From the NCBI GenBank assembly GCA_024279915.1, contig JAJRRB010000018.1, positions 1 to 64,000 of the forward strand: 64,000 bases of DNA. The letters run 5' to 3'. Source of the stretch: Deltaproteobacteria bacterium. GTDB lineage: Bacteria; Desulfobacterota; Desulfuromonadia; Desulfuromonadales; BM103. This document shows positions 23,933-34,365 of the stretch, one piece after another (the stretch's first letter is position 1; each line of letters starts with the position of its first letter). Made by a program: the position numbers and the translations under genes. The notes under the pieces are model-generated. The model made no database searches. It was not told the DNA's origin and worked only from the letters and a program-made list of their open reading frames with translations.

Positions 23933-24742
23933 TTATCGCTTCATGTTCCACTCTGGATGATTAAATTTTTCATCATACATTCTTCTGGCTTCCTTCATCT
24001 CAACATGACTGGGTTCTGAATAAATCCAATTAATCTGTAACTGTTTTGCGAACACCTCTGCCAGCACTTTTTCTAAATCATCGATAGCTATCGGCTTGTC
24101 ACTCCACTGGTTCAACCAGCCGACACTATTCAACAAGCCAGTGGATGAATTATTGCTCTCGGTTTTCAGAGCCTTGCTCAGCAACTCCAGATCCATCTCA
24201 ATAGGGATTGAGCCATGCTGTAAAAATGCTTGACCATGTCGCTTCTGGGCACTCCCGGCGACCTTGCGACCATCAATTAACAGTTCATACTGTGAAGGAG
24301 TAGAGAAACAAACCGCTTTCGCGGCAGCCTGATTTCCACCACGTGGCTTTCCAGGAACAAGTAGAGCAGGTAAGCCAATTTGAATCAGTGTCTTCTGTAA
24401 GATTTCGGAGATAACCCGATAATAGTCGAGAACAGAATTGCCAAAAAAAGCAGTATTGAGTGGGGCAATCACTGAGTAAGTGACTTCATGATCATGAAGT
24501 ACGGCACGCCCCCCAGTTGACCTTCGGACGACATCAAGACCTGCCTGACGGCAGACCTCCAAGTCCAGATCTGTGACGACCGACTGAGCATAGCCAAGGG
24601 TTACTGTGGCAGGTCGCCACCGGTAGAAGCGCAGAACTGGCTGCGAGTCACCATTAGCCACAGAATGCAATAAGGCCTCATCAAGCGCCATATTCATGGC
24701 ACCTGTCTGGAAGCCTGAATTGATTAACCGCCAGTTATGCAT
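23933..24742 (-). CDS. Lipoate-protein ligase A / LipM-like BPL-LPL family protein
   Basis: MNMALDEALL, LRFYRWRPATVTLGYAQ, VRRSTGGRAVLHDHEVTYSV. Confidence 0.9.
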   Translation of the reverse strand: MHNWRLINSGFQTGAMNMALDEALLHSVANGDSQPVLRFYRWRPATVTLGYAQSVVTDLDLEVCRQAGLDVVRRSTGGRAVLHDHEVTYSVIAPLNTAFFGNSVLDYYRVISEILQKTLIQIGLPALLVPGKPRGGNQAAAKAVCFSTPSQYELLIDGRKVAGSAQKRHGQAFLQHGSIPIEMDLELLSKALKTESNNSSTGLLNSVGWLNQWSDKPIAIDDLEKVLAEVFAKQLQINWIYSEPSHVEMKEARRMYDEKFNHPEWNMKR

Positions 24743-24763
24743 GCTTAGAAAAAAATCAGAAAA

Positions 24764-24787
24764 AAAGGCCAGGAGAACCTGGCCTTT
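24764..24787 (-). terminator. Rho-independent terminator after accC
   Basis: Minus strand AAAGGCCAGGTTCTCCTGGCCTTT followed by a T run. Confidence 0.85.
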
Positions 24788-24791
24788 GTCG

Positions 24792-26129
24792 TTAGAGCTT
24801 TAAACGCTCAATGAAGCCGGTATCAATGTCACCTTCTATAAAATCTTTATTGTGCATAATCCGTTGATGGAATTCAATCGTTGTCTTAATGCCACCGATG
24901 ATGAACTCGTCGAGAGAGCGAGCCATACGCTTAATCGCTTCTTCGCGAGTGTCGGCATGCACAATCAGTTTGGCAATCATAGAATCGTAGTGAGGCAGGA
25001 CGACATACTGGTCATAGACCGCACTGTCAATACGTACTCCCAATCCTCCTGGCGGATGATAACCGTCAATTTTGCCTGGGAAAGGGGTGAACTTTACCGG
25101 GTCCTCAGCATTGATACGACACTCGATTGAGTGTCCGTTGAACTTGATATCCTTCTGCTTATATCTCAAAGGCTCACCGTAAGCGGAACGAATCTGCTCT
25201 TTAATAATATCAACGCCGGTGATCATCTCTGTGACAGGATGCTCAACCTGGACACGGGTATTCATCTCCATGAAATAGAATTTGCCTTGAGCATCGAGAA
25301 GAAACTCCATGGTTCCAGCACTGGTATAGCCAATTGCCTTTGCAGCATTGACGGGACATTCACAGATCTCTTTACGTTGGGCAGCCGAAATAGCAGAACA
25401 GGGGGCTTCCTCAATCAATTTCTGATGACGACGCTGAATAGAACAGTCACGTTCACCAAGATGGATCACGTTGCCGTGTTTATCACCCATTATCTGGACT
25501 TCAACATGCCGTGGATTTTCGCAGAACTTTTCGATATAGACATCGGAGTTGCTGAACGAAGCTTTGGCTTCAGCACGTGCCATAGCATACTGATTCGGCA
25601 GAGAAGCTGGCGAATGCACGACCTTCATGCCCTTACCACCACCGCCAGCAGTTGCCTTGATAATAACCGGGAAGCCAATTTCAGCAGCAATACGCTGGGC
25701 CTCTTCGGCAGTAGGAACATTATCCTCCGTACCCGGTAAAATAGGCACGCCTGTTTTAATAACTGACTGTCGAGCGGCAATCTTATCACCCATCAGGCGA
25801 ATGTTTTCTGGCGTCGGACCGATAAATGTCAGACCACAATTTTGACAGATTTCAGCGAATTCAGCGTTCTCAGCAAGAAAGCCATAACCGGGATGAATTG
25901 CTTCAGCATCGGTTACTTCGGCGGCGCTGATAATCGCCTTCATATTCAGATAGCTCTCACTGCTTGGAGCACTGCCAATACAGATGCTTTCATCAGCAAT
26001 TTTGGTATGCAATGCATCGACATCTGCATCAGAATGAACTGCAACCGTCAGAATACCCATTTCTTTGCAGGCACGGATAATGCGCAATGCGATTTCGCCG
26101 CGATTGGCGATCAGAATTTTACGAAACAT
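24792..26129 (-). CDS. accC: Acetyl-CoA carboxylase biotin carboxylase subunit
   Basis: [40 protein letters not shown]. Confidence 0.98.
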   Translation of the reverse strand: MFRKILIANRGEIALRIIRACKEMGILTVAVHSDADVDALHTKIADESICIGSAPSSESYLNMKAIISAAEVTDAEAIHPGYGFLAENAEFAEICQNCGLTFIGPTPENIRLMGDKIAARQSVIKTGVPILPGTEDNVPTAEEAQRIAAEIGFPVIIKATAGGGGKGMKVVHSPASLPNQYAMARAEAKASFSNSDVYIEKFCENPRHVEVQIMGDKHGNVIHLGERDCSIQRRHQKLIEEAPCSAISAAQRKEICECPVNAAKAIGYTSAGTMEFLLDAQGKFYFMEMNTRVQVEHPVTEMITGVDIIKEQIRSAYGEPLRYKQKDIKFNGHSIECRINAEDPVKFTPFPGKIDGYHPPGGLGVRIDSAVYDQYVVLPHYDSMIAKLIVHADTREEAIKRMARSLDEFIIGGIKTTIEFHQRIMHNKDFIEGDIDTGFIERLKL

Positions 26130-26138
26130 GGATGCCTC

Positions 26139-26606
26139 CTAGCAGCGTTCCACCTTAAAGAGCGGTTCACCGAATTCTACCGGGGCGGCATCATCCTTGA
26201 GAACTTCGATGATTTTGCACTTGTACTCGGCTTCGATTTCGTTAAAAAGTTTCATTGCTTCCACCAAACAGACAGTCTGACCGGCTTCAACAACATCGCC
26301 GACCTTAACAAAATTATCCGCCTCAGGGCTCGGCTTCTGATAAAAGCTACCGACAATTGGAGAATTAATCGTTTCACCGCTGTCAGCAACAGTTACAGAC
26401 TCAGCTGAAGTGGAAGCTACGGCAGGAGCAGCGACTGGAGCCTGCGCAGGAACAGCAGCGACAGCAGTTGGAGCTGCAATTTGGACGTATTCTTTATCAG
26501 GACCGCGCTTGATAAGAATTTTTTCTTCAGCATTCTCCATTTCAAATTCAGTGATATCAGTGTCAGTAATAATTTTCACCAACGCTTTTAAATCCTTGAT
26601 CTCCAT
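26139..26606 (-). CDS. accB: Biotin carboxyl carrier protein
   Basis: CLVEAMKLFNEIEAE biotinylation motif; Ala/Pro-rich linker. Confidence 0.97.
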   Translation of the reverse strand: MEIKDLKALVKIITDTDITEFEMENAEEKILIKRGPDKEYVQIAAPTAVAAVPAQAPVAAPAVASTSAESVTVADSGETINSPIVGSFYQKPSPEADNFVKVGDVVEAGQTVCLVEAMKLFNEIEAEYKCKIIEVLKDDAAPVEFGEPLFKVERC

Positions 26607-26659
26607 TTATATCCTCCTTTATCACCGGCACTGATCGACCAGACCGGCTATATGTTGAA

Positions 26660-27739
26660 TCAGTTTAACAGAATGTTACGAAACATTTTGGGGATTTTTG
26701 TTAAGGTCTTCTGACTATCCGCTGTCACCAGAACCATATCCTCTATCCTCACCCCACCGACGCCCGGCACATAGATCCCTGGCTCAATGGTAAAAACCAT
26801 ACCTTCTTCGGCAACTGCCTTGCTACGCGGCGACAGAGTCGGTGCTTCATGAACTTCCATGCCAACGCCATGCCCCAAACCGTGACCAAAGTAGTCGCCG
26901 TAGCCGCATGACTTGATATGATCCCGGGCAATACGATCCAGCTCAATTAAGGCAATACCAGGGGCTACTGCCGCGAGTGCTTGATCATGAGCCGCCAGAA
27001 CTGTATCAAAGATTTTGCGAAGTTCGTTATTTATTTCTCCGATAGCCAATGTGACGGTTTCATCAGAGTGATAACCTGCAAGGCGACAGCCAAAATCGAT
27101 CGTCACCAGCTCGCCCTCAGCAAGAAGCTTGTCACTTGCAATCCCGTGCGGCAAAGCACCCCTTAAGCCGGAGGCAACGATGATATCAAAGGCCTTCTCT
27201 TCAGCACCCAGTTTTCTTAAAGCAAATTCAAGCTCCAGTGCTATTTCATTTTCTCTGACGCCTGGCCTGATCATCTCTTCAATCTCAGAGAGGCCTGCGA
27301 CATTCATGTCAGCTGCGCTGGCCAGCAAGCTGATTTCATCCGCCGTTTTATACAGACGTAAGGTGTGCAGTTCATCTTTGAGATGAAGCCACAACCAGTT
27401 TGGATCACCCTTCGCCTGAAATCCCTTGACGACACCAAAAGCAAGATCAGACTCAAATCCAATACGCGACACACCAAGTGATAGCAATTGGTCAGCAACA
27501 CCATCAGCCTGGATTTTATACTCAATGACACAATCGGCTGAAACTTCTTCATTAGACTGTGTTGTATAACGTGAATCAGTTAGAAAAACAAGTTGATCTG
27601 GAGTGACCAGCAGGACCCCGGAGCTTCCTGAGAAACCGCACAAATAACGAACATTCTCAGCGTTACAAAGGATCAGGACGTCAAGTTCTAAATCCGACAG
27701 GAGATTAACAGCCTTCTGCCTGCGCTGGGAAACAGTCAT
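26660..27739 (-). CDS. Xaa-Pro aminopeptidase (M24 family)
   Basis: DFGCRLAGYHSDETVTLAIG; GHGLGHGVGMEVHEAPTLS; FTIEPGIYVPGVGGVRIED. Confidence 0.95.
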   Translation of the reverse strand: MTVSQRRQKAVNLLSDLELDVLILCNAENVRYLCGFSGSSGVLLVTPDQLVFLTDSRYTTQSNEEVSADCVIEYKIQADGVADQLLSLGVSRIGFESDLAFGVVKGFQAKGDPNWLWLHLKDELHTLRLYKTADEISLLASAADMNVAGLSEIEEMIRPGVRENEIALELEFALRKLGAEEKAFDIIVASGLRGALPHGIASDKLLAEGELVTIDFGCRLAGYHSDETVTLAIGEINNELRKIFDTVLAAHDQALAAVAPGIALIELDRIARDHIKSCGYGDYFGHGLGHGVGMEVHEAPTLSPRSKAVAEEGMVFTIEPGIYVPGVGGVRIEDMVLVTADSQKTLTKIPKMFRNILLN

Positions 27740-27754
27740 GGTAGATGAAAACAG

Positions 27755-28195
27755 TTATTTAAGGTGAGCAAGCAGACCACGCAGTGCCAGTTGGTAGCTC
27801 ATGGCGCCAAAGCCAGAAACCTGGCCAACGACCACCCCGGCAACATAGGAATGGTGACGAAACGACTCGCGAGCATGGATATTAGAGAGGTGAGCTTCTA
27901 TAACAGGCAGATCAACAGAAGAGATGGCGTCACGTAAAGCTACGCTGGTATGTGTCAAACCACCGGGGTTAATAATGATACCGATAAAACCATCATTTTT
28001 GGCCGTATGAATTCTATCGATCAGGTCACCTTCGTGATTGGACTGAAATGCATCAATCTCAGCATCTAACTCAATTGCGAGAAGAGACAATGATTCATTG
28101 ATATCAGCAAGCGTTTGCTGACCGTAAACATCAGGTTCTCTTTGGCCGAGAAGATTCAGATTTGGTCCGTGCAGGATTAGGATTCGGGTCAACAT
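27755..28195 (-). CDS. aroQ: Type II 3-dehydroquinate dehydratase
   Basis: ILILHGPNLNLLGQREPDVYG; INPGGLTHTSVALRDA; HLSNIHARESFRHHS. Confidence 0.97.
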   Translation of the reverse strand: MLTRILILHGPNLNLLGQREPDVYGQQTLADINESLSLLAIELDAEIDAFQSNHEGDLIDRIHTAKNDGFIGIIINPGGLTHTSVALRDAISSVDLPVIEAHLSNIHARESFRHHSYVAGVVVGQVSGFGAMSYQLALRGLLAHLK

Positions 28196-28196
28196 G

Positions 28197-28556
28197 TCAG
28201 CCCAGGGCCTCAAGAAGATTGAAACCCTCGCGAGTCATAAGATAGCGCCCCTTGCCAAAGTTACCGTCACGACCAATAACCAGTGCTACAAAATATTCCT
28301 CATTGAGCATACGGATCACAATAATAAAACGATTGGTACGGATAGAAATCTCTTCCATATCGCCAAGACTCAGAATTTCTGCTGTTTTGCGAATTTCCTT
28401 AAGCACGTTCGAGTACTCAACGACAACCATGTGCAAATCGAGTTCCTCGTCAGGCGAGAAAAACTGGTCAATGGCAATGCCGTCATATCCCATTAATACG
28501 GCACCAATACCACCACCGGTTTCTTCAACAATTCTTTGCAGGATTTCGCTAAACAT
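28197..28556 (-). CDS. Roadblock/LC7 domain protein (MglB-like fold)
   Basis: MFSEILQRIVEETGGGIGAVLMGYDGIAID... typical roadblock layout. Confidence 0.75.
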   Translation of the reverse strand: MFSEILQRIVEETGGGIGAVLMGYDGIAIDQFFSPDEELDLHMVVVEYSNVLKEIRKTAEILSLGDMEEISIRTNRFIIVIRMLNEEYFVALVIGRDGNFGKGRYLMTREGFNLLEALG

Positions 28557-29439
28557 TTGTCCTCCCAAGTTTGATTGCAGTCAACCAGCTTTTTAATATA
28601 GATAGTGGCGATTGATCATTAAGCATATTTTGAGATTCAATAGCAGTTACAGGAACTACAGGCTTCTGTGCCACTTCAGCAGGGGACTGCTTCACAGCAT
28701 GAGTGTCAATTTCGGAGGGCCGGTCAGTCTCGAGAGTATCAGTATTACCAACTGATTGTTGTTGAAGCTGCACCATCCGATTACGAGCTGAAATACTATC
28801 CGGTTCCACCTGGAGAATGTCCTGGTAAATCTTAATGGCTTTGTCTAACAGTCCTTGTTTTACATAGATCTCCGCCAAAGTCGCCGTGGGGATGGGTTCA
28901 CCTGGCTCGTCTGATGTCCCTGCTTTGTCCGGTGCTCCGGACTTCTCTGGTATGGCTGCTACCTGGAGAACAGCTTCCTGAGCTTGCGAAGCTTTTTTGA
29001 TTTCTGCCCACGGCCTGGGAAGATCCAGAGCATTAAGCATGTCCGATATTTTTTCATCATCAGGATGGAATTCTTCTGCTTGTTTCAGTATTTTCCGAGC
29101 CATTTCACGCTCAGCACGAATCAAATGGAGACGTGCCAGACCGACCAGAGCAGATTGACTTTGACGATCAATGCTTAGCGCTTTTGCATATGCACTCATT
29201 GCTTCATCGATACGTCCCATCTGGCCAAGGATACGGCCCATAGTAGAGAAACCAGGGCTGAAATGTGGCAGCATTTTCGTTCCCAGACGAGCTACTTCCA
29301 AGGCATCATCCAACAACCCGATCTGTCGGTACGCTTCTGCCAGAGGGACGAAAGCTGTAGAGCTCGGATCTTTGGCAAAGATCTGCAGATAACTGCCGAT
29401 TTTGCCAATGAGACTTCCACCTGTGTTTGCCGGGGTCAT
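28549..29439 (-). CDS. Tetratricopeptide repeat protein
   Basis: Repeats such as SPGFSTMGRILGQMGRIDEAMSAYAKALSID and TLAEIYVKQGLLDKAIKIYQDILQVEP. Confidence 0.88.
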   Translation of the reverse strand: MTPANTGGSLIGKIGSYLQIFAKDPSSTAFVPLAEAYRQIGLLDDALEVARLGTKMLPHFSPGFSTMGRILGQMGRIDEAMSAYAKALSIDRQSQSALVGLARLHLIRAEREMARKILKQAEEFHPDDEKISDMLNALDLPRPWAEIKKASQAQEAVLQVAAIPEKSGAPDKAGTSDEPGEPIPTATLAEIYVKQGLLDKAIKIYQDILQVEPDSISARNRMVQLQQQSVGNTDTLETDRPSEIDTHAVKQSPAEVAQKPVVPVTAIESQNMLNDQSPLSILKSWLTAIKLGRTNV

Positions 29440-29455
29440 TTTCTCTCTTCCAGAA

Positions 29456-30532
29456 TCAGGTTAGTAATTCGCCTAATAATTTGTCCAGATCTTCGACCTG
29501 GTGCAATTCGGCTGTACCTATCCCATGGTTCAAAACGACTCTAACCACGCCATCTTTGACTTTTTTATCACGCTGCATAACACTCAGATATTCCTTAACG
29601 GAGTAATCAGGAGGTGTTACAGGCAGATCAAAGTAGGTCAAAAGCTCAACAATTCTTTCAATATCGTCATCAGAACAGAGCCCAATACCAGCAGAAGCAC
29701 GAGCGGCCATAACCATGCCGATTGCAACAGCTTCACCATGCTTGACTACACCATAACCAGCAAGCGTTTCGACAGCATGACCAAACGTGTGCCCCAAGTT
29801 AAGTAATGCGCGTAATCCCTGCTCTTTTTCGTCTTTTTCTACAACATCCGCCTTGATTTGGCAAGACCTCTTTATAGCATAAGCAAGCGCTTCGGCAGAT
29901 CGACCTGCAAGGACTTCACGATGAGCCTCCAGCCAGGTGAAGAACTCCAAGTCACGCATGATGCCATACTTCACAACCTCTGCCATACCTGAGGAGTACT
30001 CTCTCTTCGGCAAAGTCTCCAGTGCCATAACATCAATATGTACATGTTTGGGTTGATAAAAAGCTCCGATCAGGTTTTTACCTTGCGGATGGTTAACTCC
30101 AGTCTTGCCACCAACAGAGCTATCTACCTGGGAGAGTAGCGTTGTTGGTATCTGCACAAAGGGAAGACCTCTAAGGTAAGTTGCTGCAGCAAAACCTGTC
30201 AGATCACCGATACCACCACCACCGAGAGCGATGATCCCACAGTAACGATCAAATTGTCTCTCTATGAGTACATCGTAGATATTTTCAAGGGTTTCAAGGG
30301 TCTTATATTCTTCTCCGTCTGGCACACGTATGACACTGACCTGACGACCCGAGGCAACCAGTGTATCTATTAATTGTTCACAGTACAAATCACCAACGGT
30401 TGGATTGGTAACGACTGCCACCTTTAGTGGGAAATCAACTTCATCCAGTGCCGATCCTACATTCGACAGAATACGTTCCCCTATCCAAATGGGGTAACTT
30501 CGCTCGCCAAGACCCACTACAATCTGATTCAT
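29456..30532 (-). CDS. aroB: 3-dehydroquinate synthase
   Basis: ALGGGGIGDLTGFAAATYLRGLPFVQIPTTLLSQVDSSVGGKTGVN. Confidence 0.98.
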   Translation of the reverse strand: MNQIVVGLGERSYPIWIGERILSNVGSALDEVDFPLKVAVVTNPTVGDLYCEQLIDTLVASGRQVSVIRVPDGEEYKTLETLENIYDVLIERQFDRYCGIIALGGGGIGDLTGFAAATYLRGLPFVQIPTTLLSQVDSSVGGKTGVNHPQGKNLIGAFYQPKHVHIDVMALETLPKREYSSGMAEVVKYGIMRDLEFFTWLEAHREVLAGRSAEALAYAIKRSCQIKADVVEKDEKEQGLRALLNLGHTFGHAVETLAGYGVVKHGEAVAIGMVMAARASAGIGLCSDDDIERIVELLTYFDLPVTPPDYSVKEYLSVMQRDKKVKDGVVRVVLNHGIGTAELHQVEDLDKLLGELLT

Positions 30533-31059
30533 AATAATAATTCCAAATCGATTTTCTGTGCAATTTGCAATGGATTAAGCCCATCCGTCTTGACGATGAT
30601 ATCAGCTTCCTCATAAAAGGGTTGTCTCTGAGTCCAAAGAACTCTCAGATCATCCCAACCGCTTGCAGAATTAACGAGTGGTCGCTCTATACTCTGCTGT
30701 AGCCGTTTCTGCAAGACTGGCCAACTGCTATGTAAGTATACAATAAGCCCAAGGTTGGCCATCAGGCGACGATTTTCGCCTCTGACAACAAGGCCTCCAC
30801 CTGTTGCATAAATGGCCATTGGACTTTGAAGCAACTCGTTCAAAAGTACAGTCTCGCAGTCTCTAAAATAGCCCTCACCCTTTTCAGCAAAGATTTCTGC
30901 TATCGTATGCTTCTCACGCTGTACAACCTTTTCGTCAAAATCGACAAAAGGACATTCCAACAGATCAGCTAACAATCTACCTACTGTCGATTTGCCAGCA
31001 CCCATAAACCCTGTAAGAAAAATGCTTTTCGGAGTTTCTCTCTTCATATTTTCAGGCAT
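30529..31059 (-). CDS. aroK: Shikimate kinase
   Basis: IFLTGFMGAGKSTVGRLLA; ATGGGLV. Confidence 0.97.
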   Translation of the reverse strand: MPENMKRETPKSIFLTGFMGAGKSTVGRLLADLLECPFVDFDEKVVQREKHTIAEIFAEKGEGYFRDCETVLLNELLQSPMAIYATGGGLVVRGENRRLMANLGLIVYLHSSWPVLQKRLQQSIERPLVNSASGWDDLRVLWTQRQPFYEEADIIVKTDGLNPLQIAQKIDLELLL

Positions 31060-31073
31060 GTAGTTGATACAGC

Positions 31074-31098
31074 AAAGGACAGGGAGTTCCTGTCCTTT
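31074..31098 (-). terminator. Stem-loop downstream of pilQ
   Basis: AAAGGACAGG-gagtt-CCTGTCCTTT, 10-bp perfect stem; no strong T tract. Confidence 0.5.
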
Positions 31099-31122
31099 AC
31101 TGTTTAATATTTAATGTTTCGC

Positions 31123-33816
31123 TTAAGGTTCTACTATACGTGGCGTGATAAAAATCAGCAGTTCACGACGATCTCGCGTTTTGGTGGTTGATTTGAATAG
31201 ATGGCCTAAAACCGGGATATCTTTCAGAATTGGCACACCAGAGGCTGCGTCCCTTTCGTCTTCTATAAAAATACCGCCGATGACCGTGGTCTGTCCATTT
31301 CTCACTAATACTTTAGTCTGAGCCTTCTTCTCGTCGATAGAAACGGCATCACCCGTCGCTGTCGGTACAACGGTACCAACGGCACTATTTGAAACATCGA
31401 TATCAAGAAGGATTGTACCATCCGGGTTGATCTCCGGGGTCACCTCTAGCTTCAATTCTGCATTCTCAAATTTTACATCTGTGCCTTGGTCACTGACACT
31501 CGAAAACGGGATTTTGGTTCCTTGCGCGATAGTAGCCTTCTCACCATTTAGAGTGGTAATTCTGGGTGTCGAAATAATCCTACCTTCACCTGAGTTTTCC
31601 AAAGCCGAAAGGCGTAAATCAATGTTGAGCTGCTGTTCGAGTGCAGATATGCCAATTTTCGTAGCAAATCCGGCTGCAGCAGGATTTAGCACAGGGATGA
31701 GAAAAGCGCCGCCCATACCGGTCGCAACATCATTTACAGTGATAGATTCATCGCCACTTATACCATCTTGCTGGTAATCGAAATTCCACTTAACCCCCAG
31801 ACTACGTGAAAAGTTCGTATTTGCCTCAACAATACGAGCTTCGATCATCACCTGACGTTCCGGCTTATCAATCTGAAGTATCATTTCCTGCATTTGTTCA
31901 AGTACGGCAGAAACATCACGGACAATAAGCTGTTTATTGCGAGAGTCAGCGATAATGGAGCCACGATCCGATTTAATATCAGACAGGTAACCCTTCATAT
32001 CGTCGACAGAGGCATAGCTGATAGGAAAAACTTGTGTTTCAAGGACACCTTCTTCAATCGCAACGATCTGCTGTTGCATCTTAGACTGATCCATCTCTCT
32101 GATTTTTTCCACAGGCAAAATGCGGAGAACGTTACCTTGTTGAATTTTACCAAGTCCTGCAGTATCCAAAACAAGATCAAGGGCTTGATCCCATGGGACG
32201 TCAATTAATCGCAATGTCACTTCACCTTTAACATCACCGCTAGCCAGGATATTCAATCCGCTGACATCGCCAATGAGTTGTAAAATGCTGCGAACGTTTG
32301 CAGAATCAAACACCAGAGTGATTTTTTCACCTGTATAACGCGTGGCCTCAGCAGTCATATCTTCTGCTGTAACAGTTGACATGACTGGTTCAAAAGAGGG
32401 CTTCTCTGTAACAACCATTGGCTTCTGAGCCACCACAGGCGCAAGAACTTCTACTTGACTTACAGCAGGAGAAAGTTGCTCAGCGTAAGCAGCATCATCA
32501 ATGACTAAACGGATGGTATTACTCTCCTGCTCGAGAGCGTAGGCAACCGATCCTTTTAGATCAACCGCAATGCGTACATTCTGATGATTGCCATCAGTGA
32601 CAGTATATGGTGTCACGGCTGTAACAGCGCTAGGGAATGCAGAGGCGTCTATTGTTCTACGCAAGGCACGGCTGATTGAAGTGTTGACGATTTCAAAACG
32701 CACCAGGTTGCCTTCTTCAAAAGGCCCAATAACCTTCGCCGGACCAGAAAGAGCAACAGCTATGACACTTCGCCCATCTTGATTAAGAAAATCAATAGCC
32801 TCGACACTTACCGTGTCCATTGACTCATTAACAGTTGGTACAGCAGTAGTTGGTACAGAGACAGGCTCTTCACTGACTATCGGAGCAGGCGCTGATTCTA
32901 CCTGACTCTCAGCAACAATCGGTTTTACTACAGGTTCTTTTTCTGCCATCGGACTGGGCTTGGCATCACCCCAAGAGACCAGGATATCTGTCGACTGCCC
33001 TTCAACGATGTGCTCTGGCAATACATTTTCGGTTGAATCACAGACCAGCCGGGTTTTGTCATTGTAAGTGCCGATACGCACCTGTTTGAATCCAGAATCT
33101 GTTACAAAAGAGCGTTGTTTAAAAGCTGGGCGTAAACCATAAACATCAACCACAAGCCGTGGAGGGTTACTAAGTGCAGAATACTGAAATTTGCCTATTT
33201 TACCATTTGTCTCAAGTAGAGCCTGGCCTGTTGAAAGGTTGATACTTCGAAGTATATTTGCAGCCTTAGAGGCATCAACAATGATTTCTTTTTCCGGCAC
33301 AGAGGGACTAGAGCTAACAACTTCCTTAGTTTTGATGGCTGGAGTTTCCGAATCAACTGCTACCTCAGCAGCAGTAAAAGCAATCTGGAATTTCTTACCA
33401 TCCAAATTAACCTGGTATTCTGTATCTTGCGTTAGAACGATTTCAACTCTGGTCAATTGACCAGACGACAAAGCAAACCCGGCAACCCGAATTTCCTCAA
33501 CAGCCCCCTGACTAACGGGAATCATTTCAGGGATATCAGATAATTCCATGCCGGGGAAATCAACCACAACACGCGTCGGCCCAAAGGAATCGTAAACGGT
33601 ATATCGGTAACCAACCGGTTCAGCTGTTTCAATAAGTACGGTTGGTGTCGCCGCACCAGAGTCTACAGAAACAGCAAGCAATTTATTAGCGTTATCAGCA
33701 CCCCATGCGAACCCGTTTACCAATAAAAGTGCAACTAAGCTACAAAAGAGGCACTGCCAAAAACGGGCTGTCTTGCTACCCCACAGCTGATTCAACATGA
33801 TATTCACCCCACGCAT
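31123..33816 (-). CDS. pilQ: Type IV pilus secretin PilQ with AMIN domains
   Basis: Three AMIN-like segments; secretin C-terminus VPILKDIPVLGHLFKSTTKTRDRRELLIFITPRIV. Confidence 0.97.
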   Translation of the reverse strand: MRGVNIMLNQLWGSKTARFWQCLFCSLVALLLVNGFAWGADNANKLLAVSVDSGAATPTVLIETAEPVGYRYTVYDSFGPTRVVVDFPGMELSDIPEMIPVSQGAVEEIRVAGFALSSGQLTRVEIVLTQDTEYQVNLDGKKFQIAFTAAEVAVDSETPAIKTKEVVSSSPSVPEKEIIVDASKAANILRSINLSTGQALLETNGKIGKFQYSALSNPPRLVVDVYGLRPAFKQRSFVTDSGFKQVRIGTYNDKTRLVCDSTENVLPEHIVEGQSTDILVSWGDAKPSPMAEKEPVVKPIVAESQVESAPAPIVSEEPVSVPTTAVPTVNESMDTVSVEAIDFLNQDGRSVIAVALSGPAKVIGPFEEGNLVRFEIVNTSISRALRRTIDASAFPSAVTAVTPYTVTDGNHQNVRIAVDLKGSVAYALEQESNTIRLVIDDAAYAEQLSPAVSQVEVLAPVVAQKPMVVTEKPSFEPVMSTVTAEDMTAEATRYTGEKITLVFDSANVRSILQLIGDVSGLNILASGDVKGEVTLRLIDVPWDQALDLVLDTAGLGKIQQGNVLRILPVEKIREMDQSKMQQQIVAIEEGVLETQVFPISYASVDDMKGYLSDIKSDRGSIIADSRNKQLIVRDVSAVLEQMQEMILQIDKPERQVMIEARIVEANTNFSRSLGVKWNFDYQQDGISGDESITVNDVATGMGGAFLIPVLNPAAAGFATKIGISALEQQLNIDLRLSALENSGEGRIISTPRITTLNGEKATIAQGTKIPFSSVSDQGTDVKFENAELKLEVTPEINPDGTILLDIDVSNSAVGTVVPTATGDAVSIDEKKAQTKVLVRNGQTTVIGGIFIEDERDAASGVPILKDIPVLGHLFKSTTKTRDRRELLIFITPRIVEP

Positions 33817-33819
33817 TGA

Positions 33820-34353
33820 TTAGGCTCCTTCCCGCTTTGGAACTGTAATTACCTGAATATTTTCAATTACATTACCTGAATAATCGTAATACTTCTCTTC
33901 GACAAGAATTGCTTCACTGTTGATATCTACAACAACGCCGTTATTCTTGCCAATTTTTACCCCTCTAGCGAGGATATAAGACTTGCCATCCGGGGCAACC
34001 ACCATAGCCTTAGCTTCACCTTTACCGACAATGACGCCTGCAAGCCGGAACTGCGCAACATCATAACTCTGTAAAGGTGTTGCTGGCTCGTTATCTACGT
34101 CATAAATAGGTTTCATGATTCGAGAAAGCGGTACAAATGGGTCACGTTTTCCTTCAGCAACATAGGAGAACTCAACTTCCTTCTTTTCCTCCTGCTTAGC
34201 CTTGGGAGGAGCAACCTTCTTAGAGAGTTTTTTCGTAGCGACCTTTTTCGTCTTAGCACCAGGAGTGGAGGTAACAGATTCCTCCTCAAAACAGCCTGCC
34301 AGGCAAGTACAAACGAAAAGCCCACATATCAGCCATGTAAACCGACGTGTCAT
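33820..34353 (-). CDS. pilP: Type IV pilus lipoprotein PilP
   Basis: Lipobox CLAGC; GKRDPFVPL; VVAPDGKSYILARGVKIGKNNGVV. Confidence 0.94.
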   Translation of the reverse strand: MTRRFTWLICGLFVCTCLAGCFEEESVTSTPGAKTKKVATKKLSKKVAPPKAKQEEKKEVEFSYVAEGKRDPFVPLSRIMKPIYDVDNEPATPLQSYDVAQFRLAGVIVGKGEAKAMVVAPDGKSYILARGVKIGKNNGVVVDINSEAILVEEKYYDYSGNVIENIQVITVPKREGA

Positions 34354-34365
34354 CTCAAACCATCC

